Assembly (NCBI RefSeq): GCF_012935715.1
Contig: NZ_CP052860.1
Span: 4,464,001 to 4,528,000, forward strand
From: Pseudomonas sp. ADAK13
GTDB lineage: Bacteria > Pseudomonadota > Gammaproteobacteria > Pseudomonadales > Pseudomonadaceae
DNA length: 64,000 bases
Direction of reading: 5' to 3'
The notes beneath the pieces were generated by a model. That model saw nothing but the letters and a program-made list of their open reading frames with translations. It searched no databases and was not told the DNA's origin. Both the position numbers and the translations under genes were made by a program. Below, one piece after another: positions 18,569 through 27,224 of this stretch. Every line of letters starts with the position of its first letter. The stretch's first letter is position 1.

Positions 18569-19345
18569 ATGATGCAGAGCGCGTTCGCCACCCTATGCCA
18601 AGGGAGCGAGTCCCACCGCCCGCACACCATTGAAGAATTATTGGCAGGGGTGGGGCTGTTGTTGCCGATGCTGGACGTGATTCCCAACGCCGCGATTTTT
18701 ATCAAGGACGTGCAGGCGCGCTACGTATTGGCCAATCGCACCCTGGTGCAACGGTGCGGCTTGAAGCACTTGCAACCGTTGCTGGGAAAAACCAGCGCCG
18801 AGGTGTTCCCCGCGCAATTGGGCCCCGGTTATACCGAACAGGATCGGCGGGTGCTGGAGCAGGGGTTTGTGCTGGAAGACCAGCTGGAATTGCACCTCTA
18901 CGGCACCCGCGAGCCGGGTTGGTGCCTGACGCACAAATGGCCGCTGTACAACCGCGACGGAGCAATCATCGGCCTGGCGGGGATCTCGGTCGACCTGCAG
19001 ACCGCCAGTGAAACCCACCCGGGCTATCAACGGTTGGCGGCTGTGGATGAGCACATTCGGGCGCATTTCAACCGGCGTGTCACGTTGGGTGAACTGACGC
19101 GAATTGCCGGGATTTCAGTGGCGCAACTGGAGCGCTACTGCAAGCGCGTGTTCCACCTGACGCCGCGCCAGATGATCCAGAAAGTGCGCCTGGAGCATGC
19201 GCACCGGCTGCTGCATACCGAGATGCCGATCACTGAGGTGGCGTTGCAGTGCGGGTATACCGACCACAGTGCGTTTACCCGACAGTTCAAGGCGTTGACC
19301 GGGTTTACGCCGCGGCAGTATCGGCAGGCGACGAGCGTGCAGTGA
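18569..19345 (+). CDS. AraC family regulator with PAS domain, likely controlling the hydroxyproline genes
   Basis: From the ATG at 18569 (AGGAGAG nine bases before) the protein has 258 residues. An N-terminal PAS domain (about residues 30-140: VIPNAAIFIKDVQARYVLAN through GIIGLAGISVDL-like end) precedes two AraC helix-turn-helix units (about 160-255; VTLGELTRIAGISVAQLERY, then ITEVALQCGYTDHSAFTRQF). It is divergent from the permease gene and probably activates the cluster in response to a pathway compound. An earlier GTG at 18449 would add 40 poorly conserved residues and is not preferred. Confidence 0.88.
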   Translation: MMQSAFATLCQGSESHRPHTIEELLAGVGLLLPMLDVIPNAAIFIKDVQARYVLANRTLVQRCGLKHLQPLLGKTSAEVFPAQLGPGYTEQDRRVLEQGFVLEDQLELHLYGTREPGWCLTHKWPLYNRDGAIIGLAGISVDLQTASETHPGYQRLAAVDEHIRAHFNRRVTLGELTRIAGISVAQLERYCKRVFHLTPRQMIQKVRLEHAHRLLHTEMPITEVALQCGYTDHSAFTRQFKALTGFTPRQYRQATSVQ

Positions 19346-19419
19346 TGTCTAATTGATATTGCCTGGGTATAATCGCCCATGGTCAACGCCGGCCTGGCTG
19401 GTTTACAGGGAGTTTGTCT

Positions 19420-19896
19420 TTGAAAAAGGTCTTATTGGCACTGTTCTGCAGCCTGGCGACAGGTTGTGTCGGTTTTTACCAACAACCAGCCCCCACCGCG
19501 CCTCATGCAACGCTTGAAGCTATCCCGGGCACTAACACCCTGTTGAACGGTGGCGTGCAAATGTATTGGGCCTACTACGACCCGGGCTGTAATGACACGG
19601 CCGAGACCGGCGTGCTGGGCACTCGCAAAGGCGAGGTCAGCGAGCGGTTTTTACTGATCCCCGACCGGCGCATCTACGTCAACGTCATGAGCAGCGGTGG
19701 CGCCAACAAGAAAGGCGAAAACTATTTTCGCAGTTGCGCCAACGTCGCCAGTTTTATCCCTGTCGTTGGCGCGACTTATCAAATCATCCAGGCGGTTCCC
19801 GTGAGTGGCTGCGTGGTGGAGATCACCGACAAAAATACCGGGCGGGCGCCTGACTCGTTCAGAAGAGAAGCGGTCGTCGGTGGGTGTTCGCCTTGA
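19420..19896 (+). CDS. Hypothetical lipoprotein
   Basis: The 158-residue protein starts with TTG at 19420, seven bases after AGGGAG; TTG at 19414 lies too near the ribosome site. The N-terminus MKKVLLALFCSLATGC has a clear lipobox (LATGC), so it should be lipid-anchored. The mature part has several cysteines (DPGCNDTAE, YFRSCANV, VSGCVVEI, VVGGCSP) that could form disulfides. I do not recognise the family. It follows the AraC gene by 74 bases but appears unrelated to it. Confidence 0.75.
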   Translation: MKKVLLALFCSLATGCVGFYQQPAPTAPHATLEAIPGTNTLLNGGVQMYWAYYDPGCNDTAETGVLGTRKGEVSERFLLIPDRRIYVNVMSSGGANKKGENYFRSCANVASFIPVVGATYQIIQAVPVSGCVVEITDKNTGRAPDSFRREAVVGGCSP

Positions 19897-19920
19897 TTCA
19901 ATAGGGCCGTGTGACCTTGT

Positions 19921-20841
19921 TCAAATACCCTGGCCAGCCTTCAGCGTTTCAAACATCGCCTCCGCCGCCAGCGCATGCACCTTGCGCGTCGGGTGCCATT
20001 CATCCCAGTAGTAATGCGCGTCCGGGTTTTCACACGCAGGCTTGATGTCTGGGTAGGTGTGTTGGCAGGGCGTATCCAGGTCTTTCAACCCCGCAGCCTC
20101 GGGCGCCGCACGCAGCTTGTCGCTGAAGGCCAGATGGTCGAAGTAGCGGATGCTGACCTGGTGGGTTTTAGCCAATGTACTCAGCACTACCGGCAATTTC
20201 TGTTCGAGCGCCTGTTGGTAGCTTTTTGCATTCTCGACTTGATTGCCTTGCACCACGGCCGGCACATGACTCAAATCCGTGGTGCCGACTACCATCACGT
20301 GCTTGGCGCCTGCGGCAAGCAGCGTCTCGGTGGCTTTTTGAATGTTCGCCACGCTGTTCTGGCTGAGCACGGCAACTGACTCCGGGTGCGAGAAGTCGGC
20401 CCATTCAAAAAAGTCGTTGGCCGAGATGAAAATGAAATACAGCGCGTTCGGGTCTGCCTTGTGTGCCTTGACGGATTTCAGGTAGTCGGCGATCTGGCCC
20501 GAAACGCCGGTGTCGCGTGCCGGTTGCATCCAGGCGTAATAGTTGCCGTTGCCACTCTTGGCGCCGCCCACTGCGTAGTCGGTCAAGGGCGTTTTCAAGG
20601 CGTGAGCCAGGTTCTCGACGGCCGTCGGGCCGTTGCTCCAGCGGCCTTTCCAATACAGCGAGCCGGGCAGTTCCTGCGCATCCTTGACCTTCTGCGTGGC
20701 CAGGGTTTTGGTGAAGCGTTCACCTGCACCGTTGTCGGAGTAGCTGTCACCGAATGCATACAGGTGATCGTAGCGCGGGGCGGCAAAGGCGGTGGAGGCG
20801 GTCAGTACCAATAGAGCGGCCAAGCAAGCGCGTAGAGTCAT
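19921..20841 (-). CDS. Exported GDSL/SGNH family hydrolase
   Basis: The 306-residue protein has a signal peptide (MTLRACLAALLVLTASTAFA) and the SGNH blocks: block I FGDSYSDNG with the serine, block II Gly in YAVGGAKSGNG, block III in ISANDFFEW, and block V DEWHPT with the Asp-His pair. It lacks a C-terminal autotransporter barrel, so it is a free periplasmic or secreted esterase, related to thermolabile haemolysin/phospholipase-type enzymes. It follows the CitMHS transporter gene by 117 bases in the same direction and could belong to that transcript. Confidence 0.88.
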   Translation of the reverse strand: MTLRACLAALLVLTASTAFAAPRYDHLYAFGDSYSDNGAGERFTKTLATQKVKDAQELPGSLYWKGRWSNGPTAVENLAHALKTPLTDYAVGGAKSGNGNYYAWMQPARDTGVSGQIADYLKSVKAHKADPNALYFIFISANDFFEWADFSHPESVAVLSQNSVANIQKATETLLAAGAKHVMVVGTTDLSHVPAVVQGNQVENAKSYQQALEQKLPVVLSTLAKTHQVSIRYFDHLAFSDKLRAAPEAAGLKDLDTPCQHTYPDIKPACENPDAHYYWDEWHPTRKVHALAAEAMFETLKAGQGI

Positions 20842-20958
20842 TGGAAATCTCCCGGGTGATCATCCCAGAGTACCGCCGGCGATGTAGTTGCCCTGGGGCG
20901 GTTGCGACCTGCGTATAGCTGAGGGCGCAACGTCTGTCCCGCCCGCGACAGTCATCCC

Positions 20959-22245
20959 TCAGTTGATGACGGTGATCGCGCCAATCGCAATCGCGGCCAG
21001 CAACATCACCATCACCGTGCCCACGGTCCATTTCAGCGAGACGCGCTGGTTGTCGCCGTAGTCGATGTCCAACAGGCCGCACAGCAGGTAAGTCGAGGCT
21101 ACCAGCGGGCTGAGCAGGTGCACCGGCTGGCCGATCAGCGAGGCAATCGCCATCTCCTTTGCATCAATTCCATAGTGGGCGGCGGTCTGTGCCCAGATCG
21201 GCAGCACGCCGAAATAGAACGCATCGTTGGACAGCACATAGGTAAACGGCATGCTCAGCAGCGCGGTGATCACCGACAGGTAAGGCCCGGACTGTTGCGG
21301 CAGCAGCGCGATCAGGTTGTCGGAGATCGCCTTGACCATACCGGTGCCGCCCATGATCCCGACAAAAATCCCCGCGGCGAAGATCAGCAAGGTCACCGCC
21401 ATGACGTTGTCGGCATGCCGTGCGATGACTTCCTTCTGCTGTTTGATGGACGGGAAGTTGACCAGGCAAGCCAGGCCGAAGGCGATCATGAACAGGATCG
21501 GCAACGGCATCAGGCTGATCATCATGCAGGTGATCAGGGCGATGGTCAGCACCACGTTGAACAGAAAGCGCGGGTCGCCCAGGCGGATGTGCGCATAACC
21601 CTTGAGCACTTCATCCTCGCTGATGCTCACTTTGCCCAGGCGGCGAAATTCCATGCGTCCCAGCCACCAGGCGGCGAACAACACCCATACGGCGCCGGCC
21701 ACCATGATCGGCACCATGCTCACAAACAGTTCGGTGATGTCCACGTGCATGGCGCTGGCCGCCCGGGAAAACGGCCCGCCCCACGGCAGGATATTCATCA
21801 CGCCAATCGACATCAGCAGCACGGTGGCCATGACTTGCAGGCGAATGCCGGTCAGCCGGTACAGCGGCAAAAACGCAGCGGTGGCGATGATGTATGTGGT
21901 GGCGCCGTCGCCGTCCAGGCCCACACACAGGCCGAGCACGGCGGTGCCGACCACGATCTTGCGCGGGTCACCCTTGACCAGGCGCAGGATCACTTTGATC
22001 AGCGGGTTGAACAGGCCCGCGTCGGTCATCAGGCAGAAATACAGGATGGCGAACGTCAGCATGATGCCCGTGGGGGCGAGCATCTTCAGGCCGTCGTACA
22101 TCATGCCGCCCAGTTGCGGGGCGAAGCCGGCCAGGCAGCCGAAAACGATCGGGACCAGCAGCAGCGCCACCAGCGGTGACAGGCGCTTGCTCATGATCAG
22201 GTACATGAAGCAGACGATCATGGCGTAGCTCAGGAATATCAACAT
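20959..22245 (-). CDS. CitMHS family citrate/carboxylate transporter
   Basis: The 428-residue integral membrane protein has about eleven or twelve helices. It shows the family segments GLDGDGATTYIIATAAFLPL and PWGGPFSRAASAM, and a C-terminal VLSNDAFYFGVLPIWAQTA. CitMHS carriers import citrate complexed to Mg2+ or other divalent metals by proton symport. Here it shares direction with a lactonase-like gene 110 bases upstream and faces a CoA-dependent lyase cluster, so a citrate-like di- or tricarboxylate is the likely cargo. Confidence 0.88.
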   Translation of the reverse strand: MLIFLSYAMIVCFMYLIMSKRLSPLVALLLVPIVFGCLAGFAPQLGGMMYDGLKMLAPTGIMLTFAILYFCLMTDAGLFNPLIKVILRLVKGDPRKIVVGTAVLGLCVGLDGDGATTYIIATAAFLPLYRLTGIRLQVMATVLLMSIGVMNILPWGGPFSRAASAMHVDITELFVSMVPIMVAGAVWVLFAAWWLGRMEFRRLGKVSISEDEVLKGYAHIRLGDPRFLFNVVLTIALITCMMISLMPLPILFMIAFGLACLVNFPSIKQQKEVIARHADNVMAVTLLIFAAGIFVGIMGGTGMVKAISDNLIALLPQQSGPYLSVITALLSMPFTYVLSNDAFYFGVLPIWAQTAAHYGIDAKEMAIASLIGQPVHLLSPLVASTYLLCGLLDIDYGDNQRVSLKWTVGTVMVMLLAAIAIGAITVIN

Positions 22246-22355
22246 GGGTGTGCCTTTTTGTTGGTCTTATAGGGCGCCAGGCAAGTGACTGCCGGCTTTT
22301 TTCAGGGCGAACGAAGCCCCTGCGTGCTGCTCGCAGCGTTCAGTGGCGGTTTAAT

Positions 22356-23282
22356 TCAGCGGTGGGAAAACATTGGTTGGCCGGCGTGCTCCAGGTCGGC
22401 GACCAGGATCGAACTGGTCGATGAATCGGTGATGAACAGTTGCCGGTTGCCCTCGCCGCCGAACGCCAGGTTGGTCAGCGTGCGGCCGTCGGTGCAGCTG
22501 CGGAGGCGATAGAGCGGTACGGCGTGGGGGTCGAATACCCAGACGCAGGCATTGCCGGCATCGCACACGTAGAGGTTGCCGAGCACGTCGAGGGCCATGC
22601 CGTCGGCGCCGCTCACGCCGCCCGCCAGTGCGGTGAAGATCCCGACTTTGCTGGTGCCGCCGTCGCGCTGGATCGGCAGGCGCCACACCGCGTTGCCCCG
22701 GGTCATGGCGACGAACAGCGCGTTTTGCGCCAGGTCCATGACCAGCCCGTTGGGGCTCGGGCCGTTGTCGATCAGGCGGGTGAGCCTCTGGTTCTCCAGG
22801 TCGTAGGCGAACACACGACCGGTGGGATCCTGTTGGCCGGTCTGCCCCTGGTCGGTGAAGTAGAGCTTGCCGCCGGCATCGAAAAACAGGTCGTTCACAC
22901 CCTTGAAGCCTTCGCTGCGGTGGTGAGTCAGAAACGGCGTGATGACGCCGCTGGCAGGATCCAGGGTCAGGATGCCGTGTTTGTAGTCGGCAATGAAAAT
23001 ACGCCCGTCGCGATGGATCTTCAGGCCGTTGGGCCAGCCGTCGTATTGCACCACCAGCGTCCAGTGGCCGTGCGGGTCGATGCGGAAAATTCGGCCATAA
23101 GGGATGTCCGTGACATAGAGATTGCCCTGCAGATCGAAGGACGGCCCTTCGAGGAAGCTTTTCACCCGCTGGCCGGGTTTGTTGGCGCGCACCCAGTCGG
23201 AGTCTCCGTCCTTCCAGAAAACCTGCGGCAATGTGCTGAAAACGCGAGTGGGCAAATCACGAGGCGGGGCATACAGGCTCAC
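22356..23282 (-). CDS. SMP-30/gluconolactonase family hydrolase
   Basis: The 308-residue six-bladed beta-propeller carries the SMP-30 metal ligands: Glu in FLEGPSFD, Asn in GVNDLFFD, Asn in SPNGLVMD and Asp in GADGMALD. Family members open sugar or acid lactones with a divalent metal. No signal peptide is seen, so it acts in the cytoplasm. It is the first gene of the minus-strand arm of a divergent cluster, and matched operator sites lie 70-91 bases upstream. A lactone of the pathway acid is an attractive but unproven substrate. Confidence 0.88.
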   Translation of the reverse strand: MSLYAPPRDLPTRVFSTLPQVFWKDGDSDWVRANKPGQRVKSFLEGPSFDLQGNLYVTDIPYGRIFRIDPHGHWTLVVQYDGWPNGLKIHRDGRIFIADYKHGILTLDPASGVITPFLTHHRSEGFKGVNDLFFDAGGKLYFTDQGQTGQQDPTGRVFAYDLENQRLTRLIDNGPSPNGLVMDLAQNALFVAMTRGNAVWRLPIQRDGGTSKVGIFTALAGGVSGADGMALDVLGNLYVCDAGNACVWVFDPHAVPLYRLRSCTDGRTLTNLAFGGEGNRQLFITDSSTSSILVADLEHAGQPMFSHR

Positions 23283-23351
23283 AGGATTAACTCCTACGGG
23301 GCGGGCAAGGCACTTCCCAAAAGGGTTGGGCCGCGCTGCGTTGTTGTTTTT

Positions 23352-23388
23352 GTTCTGCTGGATAGAACGATGTACTTTCTAATAGAAC
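23352..23388 (-). promoter_or_regulatory. Operator pair for the lactonase arm (IclR-type)
   Basis: The minus strand reads ACATCGTTCTATC (23361-23373) followed by CAGCAGAAC, so GTTCTATCCAGCAGAAC is a partial palindrome of 17 bases (23352-23368). Next to it TTCTA-A-TAGAA (23377-23387) is a perfect short palindrome. The same 13 bases recur at the other end of the region. Confidence 0.7.
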
Positions 23389-23550
23389 AAATGTCGAGGT
23401 TATTTTTGAGACTGTCAACCCTGTCTTTTGCCTGGCCCGACCCAGGTGATGGATTCGATCAGCCGATGACTAGCCTCATTCAAGTAAAAGTCGCCGGCTG
23501 CTTTTCGGACGTTGACAGCGAAAATCAACGCGCTCATTATTTATTTCAGA

Positions 23551-23572
23551 ACATCGTTCTATCAGATAGAAC
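23551..23572 (+). promoter_or_regulatory. Operator for the lyase/CoA-transferase arm (IclR-type)
   Basis: ACATCGTTCTATC (23551-23563) continues to a perfect palindrome GTTCTATC-A-GATAGAAC (23556-23572), 31 bases before the HMG-lyase ATG. The 13-base word is identical to the site on the opposite strand at 23361-23373. The regulator is probably the IclR protein encoded at 27225-27989. Confidence 0.8.
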
Positions 23573-23602
23573 AATTATGGATTGACCTTCAAAGGCCCGG
23601 TG

Positions 23603-24544
23603 ATGACCCCTAATAAAAACATCGACATTCTGATCAGTGAGGTAGGCCCGCGTGACGGCCTGCAAAGCGTCGCCGCGACGATGCCCACTGCCCTCAAACT
23701 GCAGTGGCTGACGGCCCTGGCCGACGCCGGCCTCCAGGAAATCGAGATTGGTTCCTTCGTGTCGCCCAAGCTGCTGCCGCAGATGGCTGATGCCGCGCAG
23801 TTGGTGGTGCATATGCGTCAGCGTCCGGCCGTATTCGTCACGGCGCTGGTGCCGAACCTCAAGGGCGCGCAGGCAGCCTTCGACGCCGGCGTGCAGAAAA
23901 TCACGCTGCCGATCTCCGTCAGCGAACCGCATTCCCTGGCCAACATCCGCAAGACTCATCAACAGGTGTTTGAGGAGGTGCGCCAGGTCGTTGCCTTGCG
24001 TAACGAGCACTTCCCGCAGGTGCAAGTGGAGGCCGGTTTGTCGACGGTATTCGGTTGCACGATCCAGGGCGAAGTGCCTGAAGACGATGTGATTCGCATG
24101 GCGCTGCGCATGGCCGAGCTCGGTGTGGATGAGGTCGGGCTGGCGGACACCGTCGGCTACGCCAACCCGGCCCAGGTGCGCCGGGCGTTTATCCGCTTGC
24201 GCAGCGAAATCGGTGCCAGGGCCGGCAGTGCGCATTTCCACAACACCCGCGGCCAGGGGCTGGCGAATGTGCTGGCGGCGCTGGACGTTGGCGTCACCAC
24301 GTTCGATGCCTCCCAGGGCGGGATTGGCGGCTGCCCTTATGCGCCGGGCGCGTCGGGCAATATCGTGACTGAAGACCTGGTTTACCTGCTCGAATCCATG
24401 GGCCTGCGTACCGGTGTCGATATCGACAAGCTGGTGGCGGCACGTGAGTGGCTGCAAAAAGGCCTGCCTGGCGAGCCGCTCTACGGGTTCATTCCGGATG
24501 CCGGCGTGGGCAAGAACTTTCACTACGCAGGGGCCGCACGATGA
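23603..24544 (+). CDS. Hydroxymethylglutaryl-CoA lyase-like enzyme
   Basis: The 313-residue TIM-barrel protein from the ATG at 23603 has the HMGL-like motif EVGPRDGLQ (metal and catalytic Arg/Asp) and the lyase signature with the loop cysteine, GGIGGCPYAPGASGNIVTED. Such enzymes split 3-hydroxy-3-methylglutaryl-CoA or analogues into acetyl-CoA and a keto acid. Leucine-degradation MvaB is usual with acyl-CoA carboxylase genes; here the partner is a CaiB-type CoA-transferase overlapping by four bases (ATGA), so the substrate is probably a free 3-hydroxy acid activated in the cell. An in-frame ATG at 23582 overlaps the operator region and is not preferred. Confidence 0.92.
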   Translation: MTPNKNIDILISEVGPRDGLQSVAATMPTALKLQWLTALADAGLQEIEIGSFVSPKLLPQMADAAQLVVHMRQRPAVFVTALVPNLKGAQAAFDAGVQKITLPISVSEPHSLANIRKTHQQVFEEVRQVVALRNEHFPQVQVEAGLSTVFGCTIQGEVPEDDVIRMALRMAELGVDEVGLADTVGYANPAQVRRAFIRLRSEIGARAGSAHFHNTRGQGLANVLAALDVGVTTFDASQGGIGGCPYAPGASGNIVTEDLVYLLESMGLRTGVDIDKLVAAREWLQKGLPGEPLYGFIPDAGVGKNFHYAGAAR

Positions 24545-25740
24545 GCACGCAGAATCAAAAGATCCAGGCGCTGCCGTTGGCCGGCATTCGGGTGGTCGAG
24601 TTTGTGCACATGGTCATGGGCCCGACCTGCGGGCTGGTGCTGGCTGATCTCGGCGCGGAAGTGATCAAGGTCGAGCCGACGCCGGCTGGCGACAACACCC
24701 GGCGTTTGACCGGCTCGGGCGCCGGTTACTGGATGACCTACAACCGCAACAAGAAAAGCTTCGCCGTCGACATCAAGACCGAGGAGGGTATGGCGGCGGT
24801 GCGCAAGTTGATCGAAAGCGCTGACGTGGTCACCGAGAACTTTCGTCCCGGTGCCATGGAAAAACTCGGCCTGGGCTTCGAGCAGGTCAAGGCGATCAAG
24901 CCCGACATTATCTACAGCTCCATGAAAGGTTTTCTGCCGGGCCCCTACGAACACCGCACCGCGCTGGATGAAGTGGTGCAGATGATGTCCGGGCTGGCGT
25001 ACATGACCGGTCCCGAAGGCCGCCCGCTGCGCGCCGGAGCCTCGGTGAACGACGTGATGGGCGGCATGTTCAGCGCTATCTCGATCCTGGCCGCGCTGTG
25101 GCAACGCAAGGCGACCGGGGAGGGCCAGTTTGTGCAGACCGGGCTGTTCGAGAACTCTGCGTTCCTGGTTGGCCAACACATGATGCAGATGGCGACCACC
25201 GGCCAGCCGGCGGCGCCGATGCCCAGCCGTCTTTCAGCGTGGGCGATCTACGACGTGTTCAACACCCGCGATGACGAGCAAGTCTTCATGGGGGTGGTGA
25301 GTGACAGCCAGTGGCTGAGCTTCTGCCAGGCGTTTGGTTTTGAACAGTTGGGCAGCGATCCCGAGCTGGCACGCAACACCCAGCGTGTGCACGCCCGCTC
25401 GAAAATCCTGCCGCTGGTGCGGGAACGGCTGGCCACGCTACCCAAGCAGCAAATCATGGACATGTGCGAGCAGGCTGGCTTGCCGTTCTCGCCGATCCAG
25501 CGGCCCCAGGATCTGTTTGACGATGTGCACTTGAATGCCTCCGGTGGCCTGGCGCATCTGACGCTGGATAACGGCGAGGAAGTGAAGGTGCCGATGCTGC
25601 CGTTTGAAATGAATGGCCGGCGTTTCGATACGCGCCTGAACGTGCCGCAACTGGGCAGCCACTCGCAGGCGTTACTTGAAGAGCTGGGTTATGCCGCCAG
25701 AGATGTCGACGCCTTGCGTGCACGTGGCGTGGTCCGCTAG
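24541..25740 (+). CDS. CaiB/BaiF family CoA-transferase
   Basis: The 399-residue class III CoA-transferase moves CoA between acids through an aspartyl-CoA intermediate; the likely catalytic Asp is Asp143 in TALDEVVQMMSGLAYM. Other family marks are VVEFVHMVMGPTCGLVLADLGAEVIKVE at the N-terminus (read from residue 18), TENFRPGAMEKLGLG and AGASVNDVMGGMFS. The start ATG overlaps the stop of the lyase gene (ATGA), implying coupled translation and a joint task: load CoA on the acid, then cleave. Specificity cannot be read from sequence. Confidence 0.92.
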   Translation: MSTQNQKIQALPLAGIRVVEFVHMVMGPTCGLVLADLGAEVIKVEPTPAGDNTRRLTGSGAGYWMTYNRNKKSFAVDIKTEEGMAAVRKLIESADVVTENFRPGAMEKLGLGFEQVKAIKPDIIYSSMKGFLPGPYEHRTALDEVVQMMSGLAYMTGPEGRPLRAGASVNDVMGGMFSAISILAALWQRKATGEGQFVQTGLFENSAFLVGQHMMQMATTGQPAAPMPSRLSAWAIYDVFNTRDDEQVFMGVVSDSQWLSFCQAFGFEQLGSDPELARNTQRVHARSKILPLVRERLATLPKQQIMDMCEQAGLPFSPIQRPQDLFDDVHLNASGGLAHLTLDNGEEVKVPMLPFEMNGRRFDTRLNVPQLGSHSQALLEELGYAARDVDALRARGVVR

Positions 25741-25787
25741 GCCCTTTTGTCGCCATTCCAATAACAATAATGTCGAGGAAACCCGTC

Positions 25788-27107
25788 ATGGCAATTGTCA
25801 CGACACCTGCATCAGGCACCCCATCCATCACCGCCGTCGCGCTGGATGCAGAGCAGACCCGCGTCCTGCACAAGGCTGCCTGGCGCCTGATCCCGCTGCT
25901 CGCCCTGGCTTACTTTTTCAACTACCTGGACCGCACCAGCGTCGGCTACGCCGCCTTGCAAATGACCGAGCAGCTGGGTTTGACCGCCACGCAATTCGGC
26001 CTGGGCGCGGGGATCATGTTCGTCGGCTATTGCCTGTGTGAGGTGCCGAGCAACCTGGCGATGTACCGCTTTGGCGCCCGGCGGTGGATGGCGCGCATCA
26101 TGATTACCTGGGGCATTGCGGCGGCGGCCACGGCCTGGGTGGTTGGCCCTTACAGTTTCTACGCCATGCGCCTGGTGCTGGGAGTGGCCGAGGCCGGGTT
26201 CTTTCCCGGGGTGATCTTTTTCCTGACCCTGTGGTTTCCGGCGCAGTACCGCACCCGGGTGCTGGCGTGGTTTACCGCCGCCACGCCGATTTCGTTCCTG
26301 GTGGGAGGGCCGTTGTCGGTGTGGCTCCTGCAAATGCATGGCATCTGGGGGCTGGCGGGGTGGCAATGGATGTTTCTGATCGAGGGCATCCCGGCGTGTA
26401 TCCTCGGCCTGATCACCCTGAAGGTGCTGACCAACCAGCCTTCCGAGGCCAAATGGTTGTCGGCGCAGGAACGTGCCGTACTTACCGGCTTGCTGGCTGA
26501 AGAGCAGAGCCAGGGCCAGCACCGCCACGGCTTCAAGGCGGCCTTGAAAGACCCGCGGGTGTGGATCCTCAGCTCGATCACCTTCAGCTTTACCCTGGGC
26601 TCCTACGGCATCGGCATCTGGTTGCCGCAGATGCTCAAGGGCCATGGTGTCGAGATCAGCATGATCGGTTGGGTAGCGGCAATTCCCTACTTTTTTGCAA
26701 CCATCGGCCTGCTGGTGTGGGCAAAACATGTGGACCGCACCGGCAAGGGGATTCTCAACCTGACCCTGGCCATGCTGTTGGCCGGCCTGGCGTTATTGGT
26801 CGCCTTGCAGATGGACACACTGGTGGCCGCCTTGGCCGGGATCACCCTGGCGCTGGTGGGGACGATCGCCGGCAAGACCATTTTCTACACCTTGCCCGGC
26901 AAGTTCCTGCGAGGCCAGGCCGCTGCCGGCGGCATCGCCCTGATCAACTCGATTGGGGCCTTTGGCGGCTTTGTCGGGCCGTACCTGATGGGGTTTCTCA
27001 AGGACTACACCGGCTCGTTCACGGCGGGCTTGATGGTGATGGGGTGCATCATGTTTGTCGCGGCGGCGATGGTGGTGTCGCTGCGGCTTTTCCTGCGGGA
27101 AGCATAA
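25788..27107 (+). CDS. MFS transporter, anion:cation symporter type
   Basis: The 439-residue protein from the ATG at 25788 (behind GAGGA at 25775-25779) has twelve predicted helices. The first carries FFNYLDRTSVGYAALQM, the hallmark of the ACS family that carries organic acids such as tartrate, phthalate, hexuronates and glucarate. It follows the CoA-transferase gene by 47 bases and precedes the IclR gene, so it is the second carboxylate transporter in this cluster besides CitMHS. Two different carriers suggest either two related substrates or low- and high-affinity uptake. Confidence 0.92.
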   Translation: MAIVTTPASGTPSITAVALDAEQTRVLHKAAWRLIPLLALAYFFNYLDRTSVGYAALQMTEQLGLTATQFGLGAGIMFVGYCLCEVPSNLAMYRFGARRWMARIMITWGIAAAATAWVVGPYSFYAMRLVLGVAEAGFFPGVIFFLTLWFPAQYRTRVLAWFTAATPISFLVGGPLSVWLLQMHGIWGLAGWQWMFLIEGIPACILGLITLKVLTNQPSEAKWLSAQERAVLTGLLAEEQSQGQHRHGFKAALKDPRVWILSSITFSFTLGSYGIGIWLPQMLKGHGVEISMIGWVAAIPYFFATIGLLVWAKHVDRTGKGILNLTLAMLLAGLALLVALQMDTLVAALAGITLALVGTIAGKTIFYTLPGKFLRGQAAAGGIALINSIGAFGGFVGPYLMGFLKDYTGSFTAGLMVMGCIMFVAAAMVVSLRLFLREA

Positions 27108-27224
27108 TGCGGTGGCTGCACCCCGGCGCAAAAGGGTATGTTACGGCGACTGAACGTGTCTGGCGCGACCGGGACGGCAATGATGCTGCCGCTCGCGCCG
27201 GCGATGAATACCCAACGAGTGGCC

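Larger units (their letters stand above)
23283..23602. promoter_or_regulatory. Divergent promoter region of the HMG-lyase/lactonase cluster
   Basis: This 320-base stretch has no convincing gene. It holds the two matched operator sites listed separately and an A/T-rich run around 23531-23552 just before the second site. Promoters for both arms should lie here, but no -35/-10 pair is clear enough to call. Confidence 0.7.
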
